Positions 45,576 through 56,432 of a DNA stretch of 64,000 nt are shown here, one piece after another (the stretch's first letter is position 1; each line of letters begins with the position of its first letter). Position numbers and translations under genes: made by a program. Origin of the DNA: Saururus chinensis (lineage: Eukaryota > Streptophyta > Magnoliopsida > Piperales > Saururaceae); assembly GCA_035235625.1 (NCBI GenBank), contig CP141146.1:14874501-14938500 (forward strand). The letters are read 5' to 3'. The notes below the pieces were generated by a model. It saw only the letters and a program-made list of their open reading frames with translations, was not told the DNA's origin and did not search any database.

Positions 45576-46914
45576 CGAGGTTCCACTGTCTACAGATGAG
45601 TAACAAAGTCTTTAAAAAAAATATATTTATCGTATATATTTTTTTTACGATTACTTGAATTATTTATTATATGTTATTTTTATTGCTAATTTTGGTAGAT
45701 ATATTTTATTTAATTAAATATGCATATGTGATTGACAATGTTTTATTTCAAAAATCTAACTTTTATTTTTATTTATTTATTTAGATTATGTTTGAAAGTA
45801 TAAATATTTTTTTAAAAAATCATGTTTAGGTGTTGGTTGGGGGTTGCCGTTTCCAACGCCGCTTCGCCCCTATTGTCGTGCTCCGCCCTTATGCCTCGAT
45901 TTGGAACTTACCGGTATGACCCTTTGTGGCCGTTTTATCATTATGATGCATCCGGTCACCAATTAGCCTCCAGCTGGCCTTGGGGTTAGACTTGTTTCAC
46001 CTTGGTCTTTGCCCTGCCATTGCTCGACCTTGAGTCACCCTTCACCCTTTTACGTGTGAGATGCACAACCGCCCGCACCATTGGTTTTGGTTGTTGGTGG
46101 CTATTGGTGATGTTGTCATTTCGGTCGGCCACCATTTCCTGGTCCTAACTCAGTTGCCCTTTTGTGGGCCTTGGGCCACCACCGTCTAACCCATCTCCCC
46201 CTAGAGTGGTCATTTTTGGTCGTGTGTGCATGTGGCCACATGTGCGTTTCTTGGTTTAGGCATTGTATTTGTGCCGCCTGACAGTTGGATGGCTCTGCCA
46301 CTGAGTGGAGTAGACATTAGAACCCTCCTCCACCTCTTCTCCGTCCTTGAGAGTCGCCCCATGCCCTTTGCCTAATTGTGGGCCCTTGTAGATGAGAAAT
46401 CGACGCCATTGGGTGATGTCCACGACCGATTTCAATGTATTGCGGCTGGCCGAGTACTTCTTAGTCGCTGGCTGACCTTCAGTGAGTACACCCTCGACTT
46501 CTGGTCGCACTGCCACTTATGTTGGCATGACCTTTCTCCCGGTCGCCCTAGTGTGCCGCCGTAGATTGCGAATTTTACCGCATTGATCCGTGTCACCCCA
46601 TTTGGCTGTGATTGCTTCTGGCACTTCCTAAACCCTCGGGACAACACCTCTCTCATCTTGGCAGTTCTTTTGGATGCCAACTCCGCTGCCACCGTCATGT
46701 GCTCGCCATCAAACGTCATGGATTATGAGGTAGGGGAGCTTTGAAATCGCAATTTCATGATAGCATCCTGTGAATAAGTAACAACATGCTAGGATTGTAT
46801 GATTTAATGTTTTGGACATTAAACCATGATTTGTTTGCATGATAAAGGAGGATAAATTATGCTATGTTGAAATGCATATGACTTGCATGCGGTCTATAAG
46901 TATGTTTGAAGTAT
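45576..46914. other. Degenerate internal region of the LTR element, no domain recognised
   Basis: After the primer site comes AT-rich sequence, then (about 45830-46740) a GC-richer segment. Several minus-strand frames stay open (46116-46719) but show no gag, protease or polymerase motif. It may be the remains of a non-autonomous element's insert. Confidence 0.4.
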
Positions 46915-47200
46915 GTATGTGCTAGTGATGGCTAACGAGTATGTTTCTACGTGTATGGATGTATATGTATGTGCTAGTGATGGCTAGCGAGTATGTTGGT
47001 AAGCTACGTGCATGAAAGTGGATGTATGTGCTAGTGATGGCTAGCGAGTATGTTGATAAGCTATGTGTGTGGATGTGTATGTATGTGCTAATGATGGCTA
47101 GCGAGTATGTTTGTAAGATACATGTATGGATGTGTATGTATGTGCTAGTGATGGCTAGTGAGTATGTTGGTAAGCTATGTATAAAATTATGTGTATGTTA
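46915..47200. repeat. Minisatellite, five units of 57 bp (first 52 bp)
   Basis: GTATGTGCTAGTGATGGCTA recurs with GCTA(G/A)TGATGG starting at 46921, 46973, 47030, 47087 and 47144. The last four are spaced exactly 57 bp. Because 57 is a multiple of three, one frame runs through the array; this is incidental. Confidence 0.93.
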
Positions 47201-48395
47201 TACGTATGTATGATGGCTATATGCATACACAATGGATATGTGTATGTGTGTGGGCAGAAGTACGAGCGATGGACAATAAGAGGTGACATAGGGTTTAGTA
47301 TGGAGTTGAATGTGGATGTGTAAGCGTATGACGAAAGACAGAGGATATGAGTTTGACGGGTGAGGATTGGAGTAGATTGGTTTGGATCAGAGCTTATGTT
47401 TGGGGGAATTGTAATAAGAGTGTTGCATAATTGTACAAGCATAACATACAAATTACGAAGTGAAAAGTAAGCATAATAAGTGAGGTATAAGTAAGAGGGC
47501 GATAACTGGGTTTGGCTATGAGGAGCTCAATTTGATGACTTTCGAGTAAGATGTTTTAGCCGTAAGGTGGATGGCGGAGATTGTATGAATATGTAAGATT
47601 TTGGTGTACAGTGAGTTTTGTTGTGAGTTGAACAGGTTAAGTGAAGTTTGATGCCCTGACGAAATAGGGTTTCAAATCGGGCTCAGCTTCGGTTTGATTA
47701 GTCGGGCATTGTGAATTTTTATGGCATAATTGTACCGCATAACTTACTTAAATTGAATTATAAGCAAAGTTAATGATAGCATTGTGAGTTTGAGACCATA
47801 GGGTTTGACAGATTAAGTTCCATGTTTGAGCTAGCCAATAATGAGCCGGTTGAGCATTTTTAATGTCTTGCCATGATGTTTATTCTGCAGGATGTTGTCT
47901 ATGCTGTATTGAACACATAGACGTATAATGCTCTATTGAGAGTGTGTTGTATTAAGCCCAGATGTTTGATGCTTTATTGAGAGTGTTGTATGATTTCTGC
48001 CTAAGAGTGACATTGCATGATTCCACCCAAGCGTGGCACTGTATGATTTCTGCCCAAGAGTGGCATTGTATGATTCTGCCCAAGAGTGGCACTGACACTA
48101 TAAGACCCATAATGGTGGGCAATTGTATGGCACTATAAGACCCCTAAAGTGTGGGCAATTGTATGACCCCTTATGTGTGGGTGTTTATGTTTGCGCACTT
48201 AGGTAAGTAGTATCATGAAACTGCTCTTACATTTTTTATCATGTGTCCCATGAACATTGGTGTGCCTTGCCTTTGAAAAAGTCTATGGCGTCTAGTCATT
48301 TCCCTGAGGTTAAGGTGATGCCCCAGTGACATTCTTTTCCATTTTGACGCTGGAGCTTATTAGTTGTAATGAGCTTCAATGGTCGATAGTATGTG
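47201..48395. other. Internal retroelement DNA with a short 26-bp-type repeat at about 47990-48090
   Basis: Four imperfect units of GCCCAAGAGTGGCA(T/C)TGTATGATT lie at about 47995-48090, followed by three units of ACTATAAGACCC...GTGGGCAATTGTATG. No coding sequence recognised. Confidence 0.55.
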
Positions 48396-48690
48396 TACGA
48401 CTGTAAGAGTATGAGTATGAGCACGACTGTAAGAGTATGAGTATGAGTATGAACACGACTGTAAGAGTATGAGTATGAGCACGACTGTAAGAGTATGAGT
48501 ATGAGTACGACTGTAAGAGTACAAGTATGCGCACGATTGTAAGAGTATGATTTTGAGTAAGACTGTAAAAGTATGATTTTGAGCACGACTGTAAGAGTAT
48601 GTTTCTGAGCAAGACTGTAAGCATATGTTTCTGAGTAAGACTGTAAAAGTATGATTCTGAGTTAGATTGTACGAGTAAGGTCGTACGAGT
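48396..48690. repeat. Tandem array of 24-30-bp units (ACGACTGTAAGAGTATGAGT)
   Basis: About nine to ten units of (G/C)ACGACTGTAAGAGTATGAGTATGAG with length variation. It is the inverse of the array at 44750-44862 and belongs to the inner edge of the right palindromic arm. Confidence 0.88.
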
Positions 48691-51600
48691 TTGTATAAGT
48701 TGTATGAGTAAGTGTGTGATTGTACGAGTAAGTTTGTATGACTCTGATTAAGAGTGTATGTGTAAGATTTGTTTGATGGTATGTAGTTGGAATGATTGTA
48801 TGTGTATGTGCATGATTATGATATGCCTGTTTGCTTCATGTTTGAGGTGTATGAACACATCTATATATGGATTTATTGAGTTCACTGTTTAGAACTCCCC
48901 TACTGGGTATCTTCCTACTGAGTATAAAAATACTCATTACCCTATTTCTTTAGCCCCGTTGTTCGGGAGGCTTTTGCAGGTTTGTGGCGGAGAGCTCTTG
49001 GAGATGGATGCTCGTTTTCGCGATGGATTGATTCCCTTTGACTCAGGTATATCTTAGACTCACTGCCAATTTTGTTTTTCTCACGACCCGAATTTTTAAA
49101 ATCCTTTTTAAATAGCATGAACGATATGTCACAAGAAAATTTTCTTTTTTTTAAATACAAATCAAATCAATTGAATGAATATCCAGGTCATGATAACTGG
49201 GGTTCACAAATACGAATATTAAAATATATAATATTATTACACGTCTCAAAATTCAATAAGAACAACTCATCAATATAAGTACAAGTCCGTCATCCGTCTG
49301 AAAATAAATAACTAAGTTGACTCTCAAGCCAAAGTTACACTTACGTACCGAAATTGCAGAAACGAAGAACTTCATCTTGTGTTCGCCTGTCCTGGTCTCA
49401 CTTGTCGTCACCTGGAGAGTCTGCAACCAACAAAACAAAGCAACCATAACAACAACAATGAAATCTCTCCGCCTTCAGGAGAAGAGCTTCCAAAGGGGCA
49501 AAATATTTTATTAATATTTTTCAGATCGGGCCAACATCACCCGATGTTAGTTGCCTACATACTCATCAGACAACATCTTTAATGTTTCCAACAAGATCGG
49601 ATTTAGACGTAGTTCTGCTTAGAAACTACTCTATCATATGAAGCATAACATCACACATGTAATGCTTAGGTATTTTTAACCAACCTACATTTTAGTAAGT
49701 CTTTTAATCGTTCCACTTGTCTAACTAACAAGCAATATCAAACAATGTTATTAATTAGTTCACATCCCCTTGTTCGATAATTAAGACTATCAAATCTGTA
49801 ACTCAGAGATGACTCACCCCTCAAGAAATCTCCAAACATAGTACTCCAACCTTGGAGTAGACTACTTAACAGCAGCTTGACCCAAATCCTTAGGGCTCTC
49901 AATAGCCTGCCACAAATTTGGAGAAGAGGATCCCAACTGTGCTCATGGACACAGATTGGTAAGAAGCATAAGCCTTCCATGATGCTCATACAACTCCACT
50001 TTTCGTACGCACTATATGGTCCTGGGAAGACCTGTGGGAAATCCGCGGTAAAGACCCTCTGGTCAATACCCAAACCGTCGTGGCGATGAAGAAGCATATC
50101 GCAATCTCCACCATCCCAACTCTGGGAGAAAATGTCTTATAGGACATTACTAATTTATCCAAAGAAGCCTCAGGTCTTTATGACCATTGACTCCCCCAAA
50201 CATCTAAAACTTAGACTAGATTATTTTAAGCCAGTCAAGTATTCGCTCAACCATTTAGGTCCTCTTTGCCTTGTGAATCGACTTAATAAATAGCTCATCC
50301 ACTAAACTATGACTCAGAGAACAACCCAAAACCTAATAGTCTCCTTGAGACTCGGGTAAACTCCCATAACCACCCTCGGTTCATTAACTAAGGAAAAATT
50401 CTATGTTAGGGTCCCGTTCGCTCCATGAACCGGTCTCAACCCTAATGAGGGTATTTTAGTCTTTATCTTGATTAGGTGTTCTCCCCCCATCCAATAACAA
50501 CCTATGTCTCTTGATTAAACTTCATTAATCTTAAGTTACCAATATAACTTAACACAATAATAATAAATGCAAGCATTAGAATAATCAACATATATAATAT
50601 GTAGGCACACAAGTGCATATATAATTAACGGAGGCCCGTTGCACTCATTTGCAAAGCTATGTCTTAGAGAATTCAATCCCGAGAGTGTAATTAACCCTTA
50701 ACACATCGCACTAGTTACGTATTTAATACTCTAGTTGATCGATGTACTCAGTTGCAGACACGTGTAATACGCTGCCTTAAACCCTGAAAATTAAGGTTAT
50801 TCCCCTTGTTTCCCGTGACACTATGACCTGACAAGGTCTTCGTGTCACTTACTAATCACACCCTTTCCTTTCGAGACCATTTAACATCAATATAGCGTAC
50901 CCTAAAGTTTGGTTGTTAGGTTATTAGTTTCGGTGGAAACGGAACACATTGCCCCTAAGGGCATTAAGGTAATTCTACCACCTAGGGTGTGGTACCTTCC
51001 CTTGGGTCATTTGGACATCTCACTACCTTTATGTTTATTTTAAGTCATTAACCTTTCAGAAGGCTCTCCTCTCGAACTAACCCACGCTTCCATTCATAAG
51101 AATGTGAGCAGGTCCGTTCAAACGGGTATTTCTGTCATTTGGTTTAAGGCCTTATTGACATCCAATGGGTCCAAAAATTAACTTAAAGGTACTACTAGAC
51201 TTTATGGACTCTGTGTAATTTTCCTGGCATGTGACAGGGTCATGAACCCCTTGAACCGACCCAGGTTTTGACTAATAATTTACTATAAAACCCTAAGGGC
51301 AAAAGGGTCAATCACCCACTAACTGGGATTTTTCCTCACAACGTGGTTTTTCATATAATTAGGTTACCCATTAAAATATCACTGACAATTTTTCCAAATT
51401 TTAAATCAACTCATAGGCCCCTAAACCAGAGCCTCGAAGTCGAGTAAATGGTTTTCACAAGATGATTTAACCACTAGGGGTAAAAAGGTCATTTCCTAAT
51501 CTTCGGGATTTTTACCTAAGCTGAAACTTGGTCAGAATACTACCACACCTCTTGGACCCATTGTACATTTTTCTATAATTGTTTTGATATTTTTATCCTC

Positions 51601-52403
51601 ATGAACCAGACCTGGTTAGACCCTTCTTTTATATCCTTTTATTTTAAAATCAGACCGATTCGGTTTGGGCCAACTCATCCCCTCTTAGCAACTTAATTGG
51701 GCCTTTAAAATATAATTTCGTAACACTAATTAAACAGGCCCATATAGCGACTTAAACAGCCAATTTACGCGTCCAATTTGGGTAAACGGGCCCTGCGCGC
51801 TATATTCAACTTCGAATGGTCGTATCTCCCTCATCCGAACTCCGATTCACGCATTCTTGGTGGCATTTTGAAGCTCTTTCCGTATGCTTTCCATCCATAT
51901 TGGATTCATTTACCACTTATAACCAATGATCAATTTATTCCCATGAGAAGGTCAAGGGGTCCAATACCCCAATTTCCCATGGTCGACTTCGGGAATTTAG
52001 AAATTTCCCGAACGTTACAGTTTTTGCCACAATCTCTTATATTGGGTGAGATGAGAATTAAAGTGTGTATACTTTTTGGACTTGTTATTTGGATTAGACT
52101 GTGGACTGTTATAGGACTTGCACTCAGGGATGCTTGAGAGAGATTTGTATTTAAAGTCTATGATCATAGCAATTTATTTGTATGTTTATTTTTTAGTAGC
52201 GCCTGAGGATGTTTGGTTTGGCTGTATGATGTTTGATCGAATGAGCAAAACTTTGTATGGGAAAACTTATGTGTTATGTTTTAAATTATAAAATTGCTTT
52301 CACAGGTTTTGTATTCGTCATTTTTCCCGATTTTGAGTCGTTATATTACAAATTTTTTTTGTGAATTTTAAAGAAAATGTGATAAAAAATCTCAGGCGTT
52401 ACA
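48691..52403. repeat. Right arm of the palindromic gypsy-LTR-like pair, split by a solo LTR
   Basis: Segments 48691-49078 and 52020-52403 together are the reverse complement of the left arm (44884 back to 43824). Examples are GTTCGGGAGGCTTTTGCAGG opposite CTGCAAAAGCCTCCCGAAC, and GGACTTGCACTCAGGGATG opposite CATCCCTGAGTGCAAGTCC. The arm is interrupted at 49079-52019 by a solo LTR. It ends CTCAGGCGTTACA, mirroring the TGTAACGCCCGAG start at 43824. Confidence 0.7.
49079..52019. mobile_element. Solo LTR of a Ty3/gypsy-type retrotransposon, 2.94 kb
   Basis: Starts TCTCACGACCCGAAT (a TG-to-TC change of the common TGTCACGACCC start) and ends CCCGAACGTTACA. The 5 bp before it (GTTTT, 49074-49078) are repeated exactly after it (52020-52024), the classic 5-bp target duplication. 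The interrupted left-arm homologue shows continuity at this point. No gag-pol frame, primer site or polypurine tract was found inside, so it is one LTR rather than a full element. It contains the CAACTTCGAATGGTCGTATC segment I associate with gypsy LTRs. Confidence 0.8.
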
Positions 52404-52835
52404 ACATTAGAGGAAAGAAGGGAAGAGACTAACACCAACTTGGATGCAAACTCCCTGCAGGGGTGTATGACCCCAAAATGACTTCTACCCCAACCTTGGT
52501 AGGAGGAAGGGGCACGCATACCAGAGCCAATCGCCAACTATGACACAGAGCTCTACTCAATCTGCCAATAAAGGAAGGAGGCATGCCCATAAAAAAGTCG
52601 ACCAGGGATGAAGCTAAATGTGAAAATAAAAGCATCTACAAAAGACTAACAACTTGCTGAGAATGAGGGCAAGCTCGCAACTCGAAACATGGACCTAACA
52701 CAAAATACACGTAGGCTGAACAATTTAAAATAGTGGGACATCTGGCTCCCAACATGGTAGTCTTAATTCGTTAGGTGTGTGTTACACACCATGGAAAGCC
52801 GTATTGATATATATGATAGTATCGAAAACTTCAGT
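52404..52835. repeat. Inverted repeat arm 1 (pairs with 59729-60130)
   Basis: About 400 bp that recur in opposite orientation at 59729-60130, for example TTGGATGCAAACTCCCTGCA here and TGCAGGGGGTTTGCATCCAA there. The arm ends in the terminal bases of the Mutator-like MITE (TGGAAAGCCGTATTGATATA at 52790), so the MITE was already next to this sequence before it was copied. Each copy keeps a 68-codon open frame (minus 52635-52429 here). Confidence 0.88.
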
Positions 52836-52859
52836 AAATAAATCTATATGCATCAACCA

Positions 52860-53385
52860 CTGGGATATGTTGTGCTAGGAATTGAGAATATGATGTGTAG
52901 ATTGAAGAGGAGTTGGTATGACTTGAAACAAGCTCCAAGATAGTGGTATAAGAAATTTAATTCATGAAAGGGGTTGGCTTCTATAGATGTCATTCAGATT
53001 ATTGCTGCTATTACAGGAAGTCCCCATTCTCCTACCTTATATTACTGTTATATATGTTGATGATATGTAGATTGTAGGATCATGCATGAAGGATATTGAA
53101 AATCTTAAGAAAAGCATGTCAAGAGAGTTTACCATAAATGATTTGGGTGTTGTAAAGCAAATCCTTGGCATTTGCTTAATTAGGGATAAGAAATAGAAAA
53201 AGTTATGGTTGTCACAAGCTGAGTATCTAGAGAAGGTCTTGAATAGGAATAACATGGCTACAACTAAGGCAAGCCATTAGCTAGACAAACTTTCTAAAGA
53301 TCAAGCCTCATTTACTACAGAGGAGCAGAAACATGTCTGGTATACCCAATGCCTCAATAGTTGGAAGCCTTAAGTATGCTACTAC
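52860..53385 (+). pseudogene. Ty1/copia reverse transcriptase fragment (retrotransposon relic)
   Basis: The + strand encodes MCRLKRSWYDLKQAPR, then YITVIYVDDM, IENLKKSMSREFTINDLG, VVKQILGICLIRDKK and LWLSQAEYLEKVLNR. These are the copia reverse transcriptase markers (SLYGLKQAPR.WY, the catalytic YVDD, and the KDLG....LG segment). Stops interrupt the frame after the catalytic motif and elsewhere. It is cut off at 53385 by the start of a CACTA-type end. No matching LTR is adjacent. Confidence 0.85.
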
Positions 53386-54312
53386 CACTACAACAAAAAA
53401 GTTACTTAAGCGTCACTAATAGTCATCAAAGCTTCGCTAACTGCGTCACTAAAAATAGAGTTGATATTGCTCATTAGCGACACTTATAAGCAACATTTGC
53501 CTTTGCGTCACTAATTATTTTTATTTTGTGATTCTTATTTAAGCGTCGCTAATATTTTATTATTAGTGACACATGATTCTAAGCGTCTCTAATAATTAAT
53601 TATTAGTGACGCTCATTATGCGTCACTAATATAATTTTTTTTAAAATAAATACGTCATATTAGCGATGCTTGTAAATGTGTTGCTAATATAAGATTTTTT
53701 GTGACGCTATAAAAAACGTCGCTAAAAGTATATTATTAGCGATGCTTAATTACTGACGTCACTAATAGTAAATTATTAGTGACATTACGTAAAGTGCATC
53801 TAAAATTTAAAAAGAGAAAAAAATAATAAACCTCATTAGCGATGTTTTTTAAAGCGTTGTTAATAAAAAAAAATAATATTTACTCTCATTAGAGACGCTT
53901 TGAAAAGCGTCACAAATATATATTCTAAAATTTTTAAAAATATTAAAAAAAATTAATTAGCGACGCATATATAAGTGTCACTAAAAAAAATAAAATAAAA
54001 AATAGTTACTCTTATGAGAGACGCTTTTTAAAGTGTTACTAATAATTTTTTTTTTTAAATATAACTGGGGAAGGGCGTTGTATTCCGGTGCCCTCCTCCG
54101 GCAGGGGGAGAGGGAGGAGCCTAGGGATGGGAAGGGGATCCGAATCCTCTGGCTGGAGCCCTTCCTCCACTGGCTAGAGGATGGGGTAGAGGGTGAGCAG
54201 AGAGGGGGGTAGGGGAGAAGAGATCTGGTGAAGACGCTTGCTAGAGGACACGGTGGAGGAACTCTTGAAGCAGCATCTGGTAAAGACGCCGTAGAAGAAA
54301 TTGGCAGAGGCT
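53386..54312. mobile_element. Truncated CACTA-type element (left end only)
   Basis: Begins CACTACAACAAAAAAGTTAC, then carries the same TTAGCGACGC/GCGTCGCTAATA subterminal repeats as the element at 1-3302, then a GC-rich block from about 54066. It stops at 54312, exactly where duplicated block B begins; no right terminus (TTTTTGTTGTAGTG) is present. So it was either cut by the rearrangement that placed block B here or lost its other end in the same event. Confidence 0.75.
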
Positions 54313-55513
54313 GAGGAGCCTTCAATCCTTTTTAACATCTTTTTCAAGGATAATTGTTTATACATGTACCCTTATGAGAGTTTTTAATGGATAGTTATAT
54401 GAATGCGTCTATATGCACCATAATAATCCCTTCAATATCCTATTTCACTTAAAAATTTAATATTTTTTTACTTACTCAATTTTTTGGACTTAATGAAGTA
54501 TTGAGGAGATTATTGGGTGCATATAGACGCACAATCTAGTGATATATGTCAAAGGAACCTGTCAAAACCTTTTAACTAAGATTTGATTAGGTAAAATATG
54601 TGGGCCTCAGATCAGGCTCACTTGGGCCTTATTCATGAGATTGACTATTATTTACCTATTAATACTCCCTCCATTTTAAATTAATAGCTAGCTCTATTTA
54701 GCAAAAAAAATATATTTTATATTAATAGTTTTATTATATTCAATTTAAGTAGTTGGGTACTTAAAAATAGTATCATAAGCTTATTTTCTCTTCTCTTAGA
54801 TGTGAATTTCACTATTTAATAAAAATTATTATTTTTTTAAATATAACTATTAATATGATACAAAGGAAATACTATAAAAAGTGAATTATGAGGCAAGGTT
54901 TGTAGCGTAAAAAGGTAAAAACCATCTTCCACTGGCTGCACATGATTTTCACCTGACCTTGGTTTTTCCATCACATGTCAAATGCAGAAATGGCTGAGAC
55001 TGTGAGCCACTGACCGTTTACTTCATGCTTGTATCCTATCGTGAACGCACTTCATGAATATTTTGGGTACTTTAATCTACACACTTCATGAATATTCCAG
55101 CCATCATCTCAAAAATTTTAGTCTCGTGAACGCACGGTCCATTATAAAGACAACTTTCAAAACCATATCAACACCAAAAATATTTTGTTGCCGATAATTA
55201 GTTCACATAGGGCTCCAAACATAGTATATAAGATAAGATAGAAAATAGCAAGTTACCCTCTCGATCTATACCATAATTAGAACCCTGTGTAGGTTGCTTA
55301 GGGGATCTGGTCACAGAGCCAGTCCAGACACGTCCTATCAACACTTTGAAGATGACATTTGCCTAATAATTTTTTTTAAAGATGACACAAGGTAACTCCT
55401 CCCAGAACCAATACTGTTAAGATGGTATAACCGACCGCCTCCAAAACCATATCAACATTTTTTAGATGACATTTCAGATCCAAAAAGAAAAAAAAACTAT
55501 TGAGATGGCACAA

Positions 55514-55637
55514 ACTCCTGCCTCCTTCACTCATGCATGTCTTATTGCAATGTGAACAAACTCAATTATCATGCCCCCTAACAACTTCAGTACAATCACG
55601 CTTATTAGTGTTTCGGCCGCTTAGCATGAGGTTCAGC
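55514..55637 (+). promoter_or_regulatory. Conserved upstream module of B3-like gene 4
   Basis: Same ordered blocks as at 40092 with few substitutions (TATTGCAATGTGAACAAAC instead of GTCAACAAAC). A TATA-rich stretch lies at 55834-55869, about 70-100 bp before the start codon, and has expanded relative to copy A. Confidence 0.5.
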
Positions 55638-55937
55638 AAAATTGTACACAATTCATGTTTATACTTCATATATGCGCATGCGTCCAACGCTTTTAGGCCG
55701 TGTGATTTCGATCATGTGGAGTATATTACTAAGGAGCATGCATGTTTTAATCACCTGCCTACCCCCTTCATCTGATGCGTCACGCCAAACACATGTTTTT
55801 ATTATATGTAACCAGGCACATACTAGCTTTTTTCTATATATATATATGTATATATATATATGTATATATGGTTCCTAAGGTACCTCTCCTTGCATGCTTC
55901 AACACACTTGCACAGACTTCGTCTCCCTCTTGAATAA

Positions 55938-56432
55938 ATGGCTTCTTCCTCAGGATCTGCAGGGAAATCCGACGAGGACTTGTCAGAAGAAGAGCTTGCT
56001 GGAAAGATATGCTGGGCTATCCAAAACTATCTAATCAGAAAGCATGATGCAACGTTCATAGCGCAATTCCATGTAATGGAATTTGTGGGAGAGACCATGG
56101 TACTTCCACTCCCTGAGGGGAGCCGGGAGGCCATGGACAGCATTATGAATGATGAAGATAAGGCTATGTCCAACACACGTATTGGCTTGACATGCATGGC
56201 CACTGTGTTTGAAGTGGACGCCATGTTTCTTAATATCCAATTTGAGAATACCAACTACATCCTGCGCGGCCAATGGGATATGATAGCAGAAAGCACCAAC
56301 CTGCAGCCTAATGTAGTTGTGAGCTTGTGGGGATACAGGGATGAGGTCGGCCAGCTGATGTTCTTAATCAGGCTAGACGGGCATGCCGGAGAGGGCGAGC
56401 CCTTGCCATTCTACAATCCCAAACCTAAGTGA
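55938..56432 (+). CDS. B3-like DNA-binding-domain protein 4 (recent paralogue of gene 3)
   Basis: Single exon, 164 residues, start MASSSGSAG. From VGETMVLPLPEGSREAM to the tail EGEPLPFYNPKPK it is nearly the same as gene 3. Differences: an acidic N-terminus (DEDLSEEEL instead of NKNLSDEKI) and a 12-bp in-frame deletion after residue 45 that removes most of the TQSLMD segment (FHVMEFVGET versus FHVTQSLMDFVGET). That segment corresponds to the first strand and turn of the B3-like fold, so folding could be affected. The frame is intact. Same family caveat as for its paralogues. Confidence 0.6.
   Translation: MASSSGSAGKSDEDLSEEELAGKICWAIQNYLIRKHDATFIAQFHVMEFVGETMVLPLPEGSREAMDSIMNDEDKAMSNTRIGLTCMATVFEVDAMFLNIQFENTNYILRGQWDMIAESTNLQPNVVVSLWGYRDEVGQLMFLIRLDGHAGEGEPLPFYNPKPK

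Noticed and set aside
46116-46719. Overlapping minus-strand frames in the retroelement interior
   Set aside because: No gag, protease or polymerase motif; several phases overlap; more likely composition effect.
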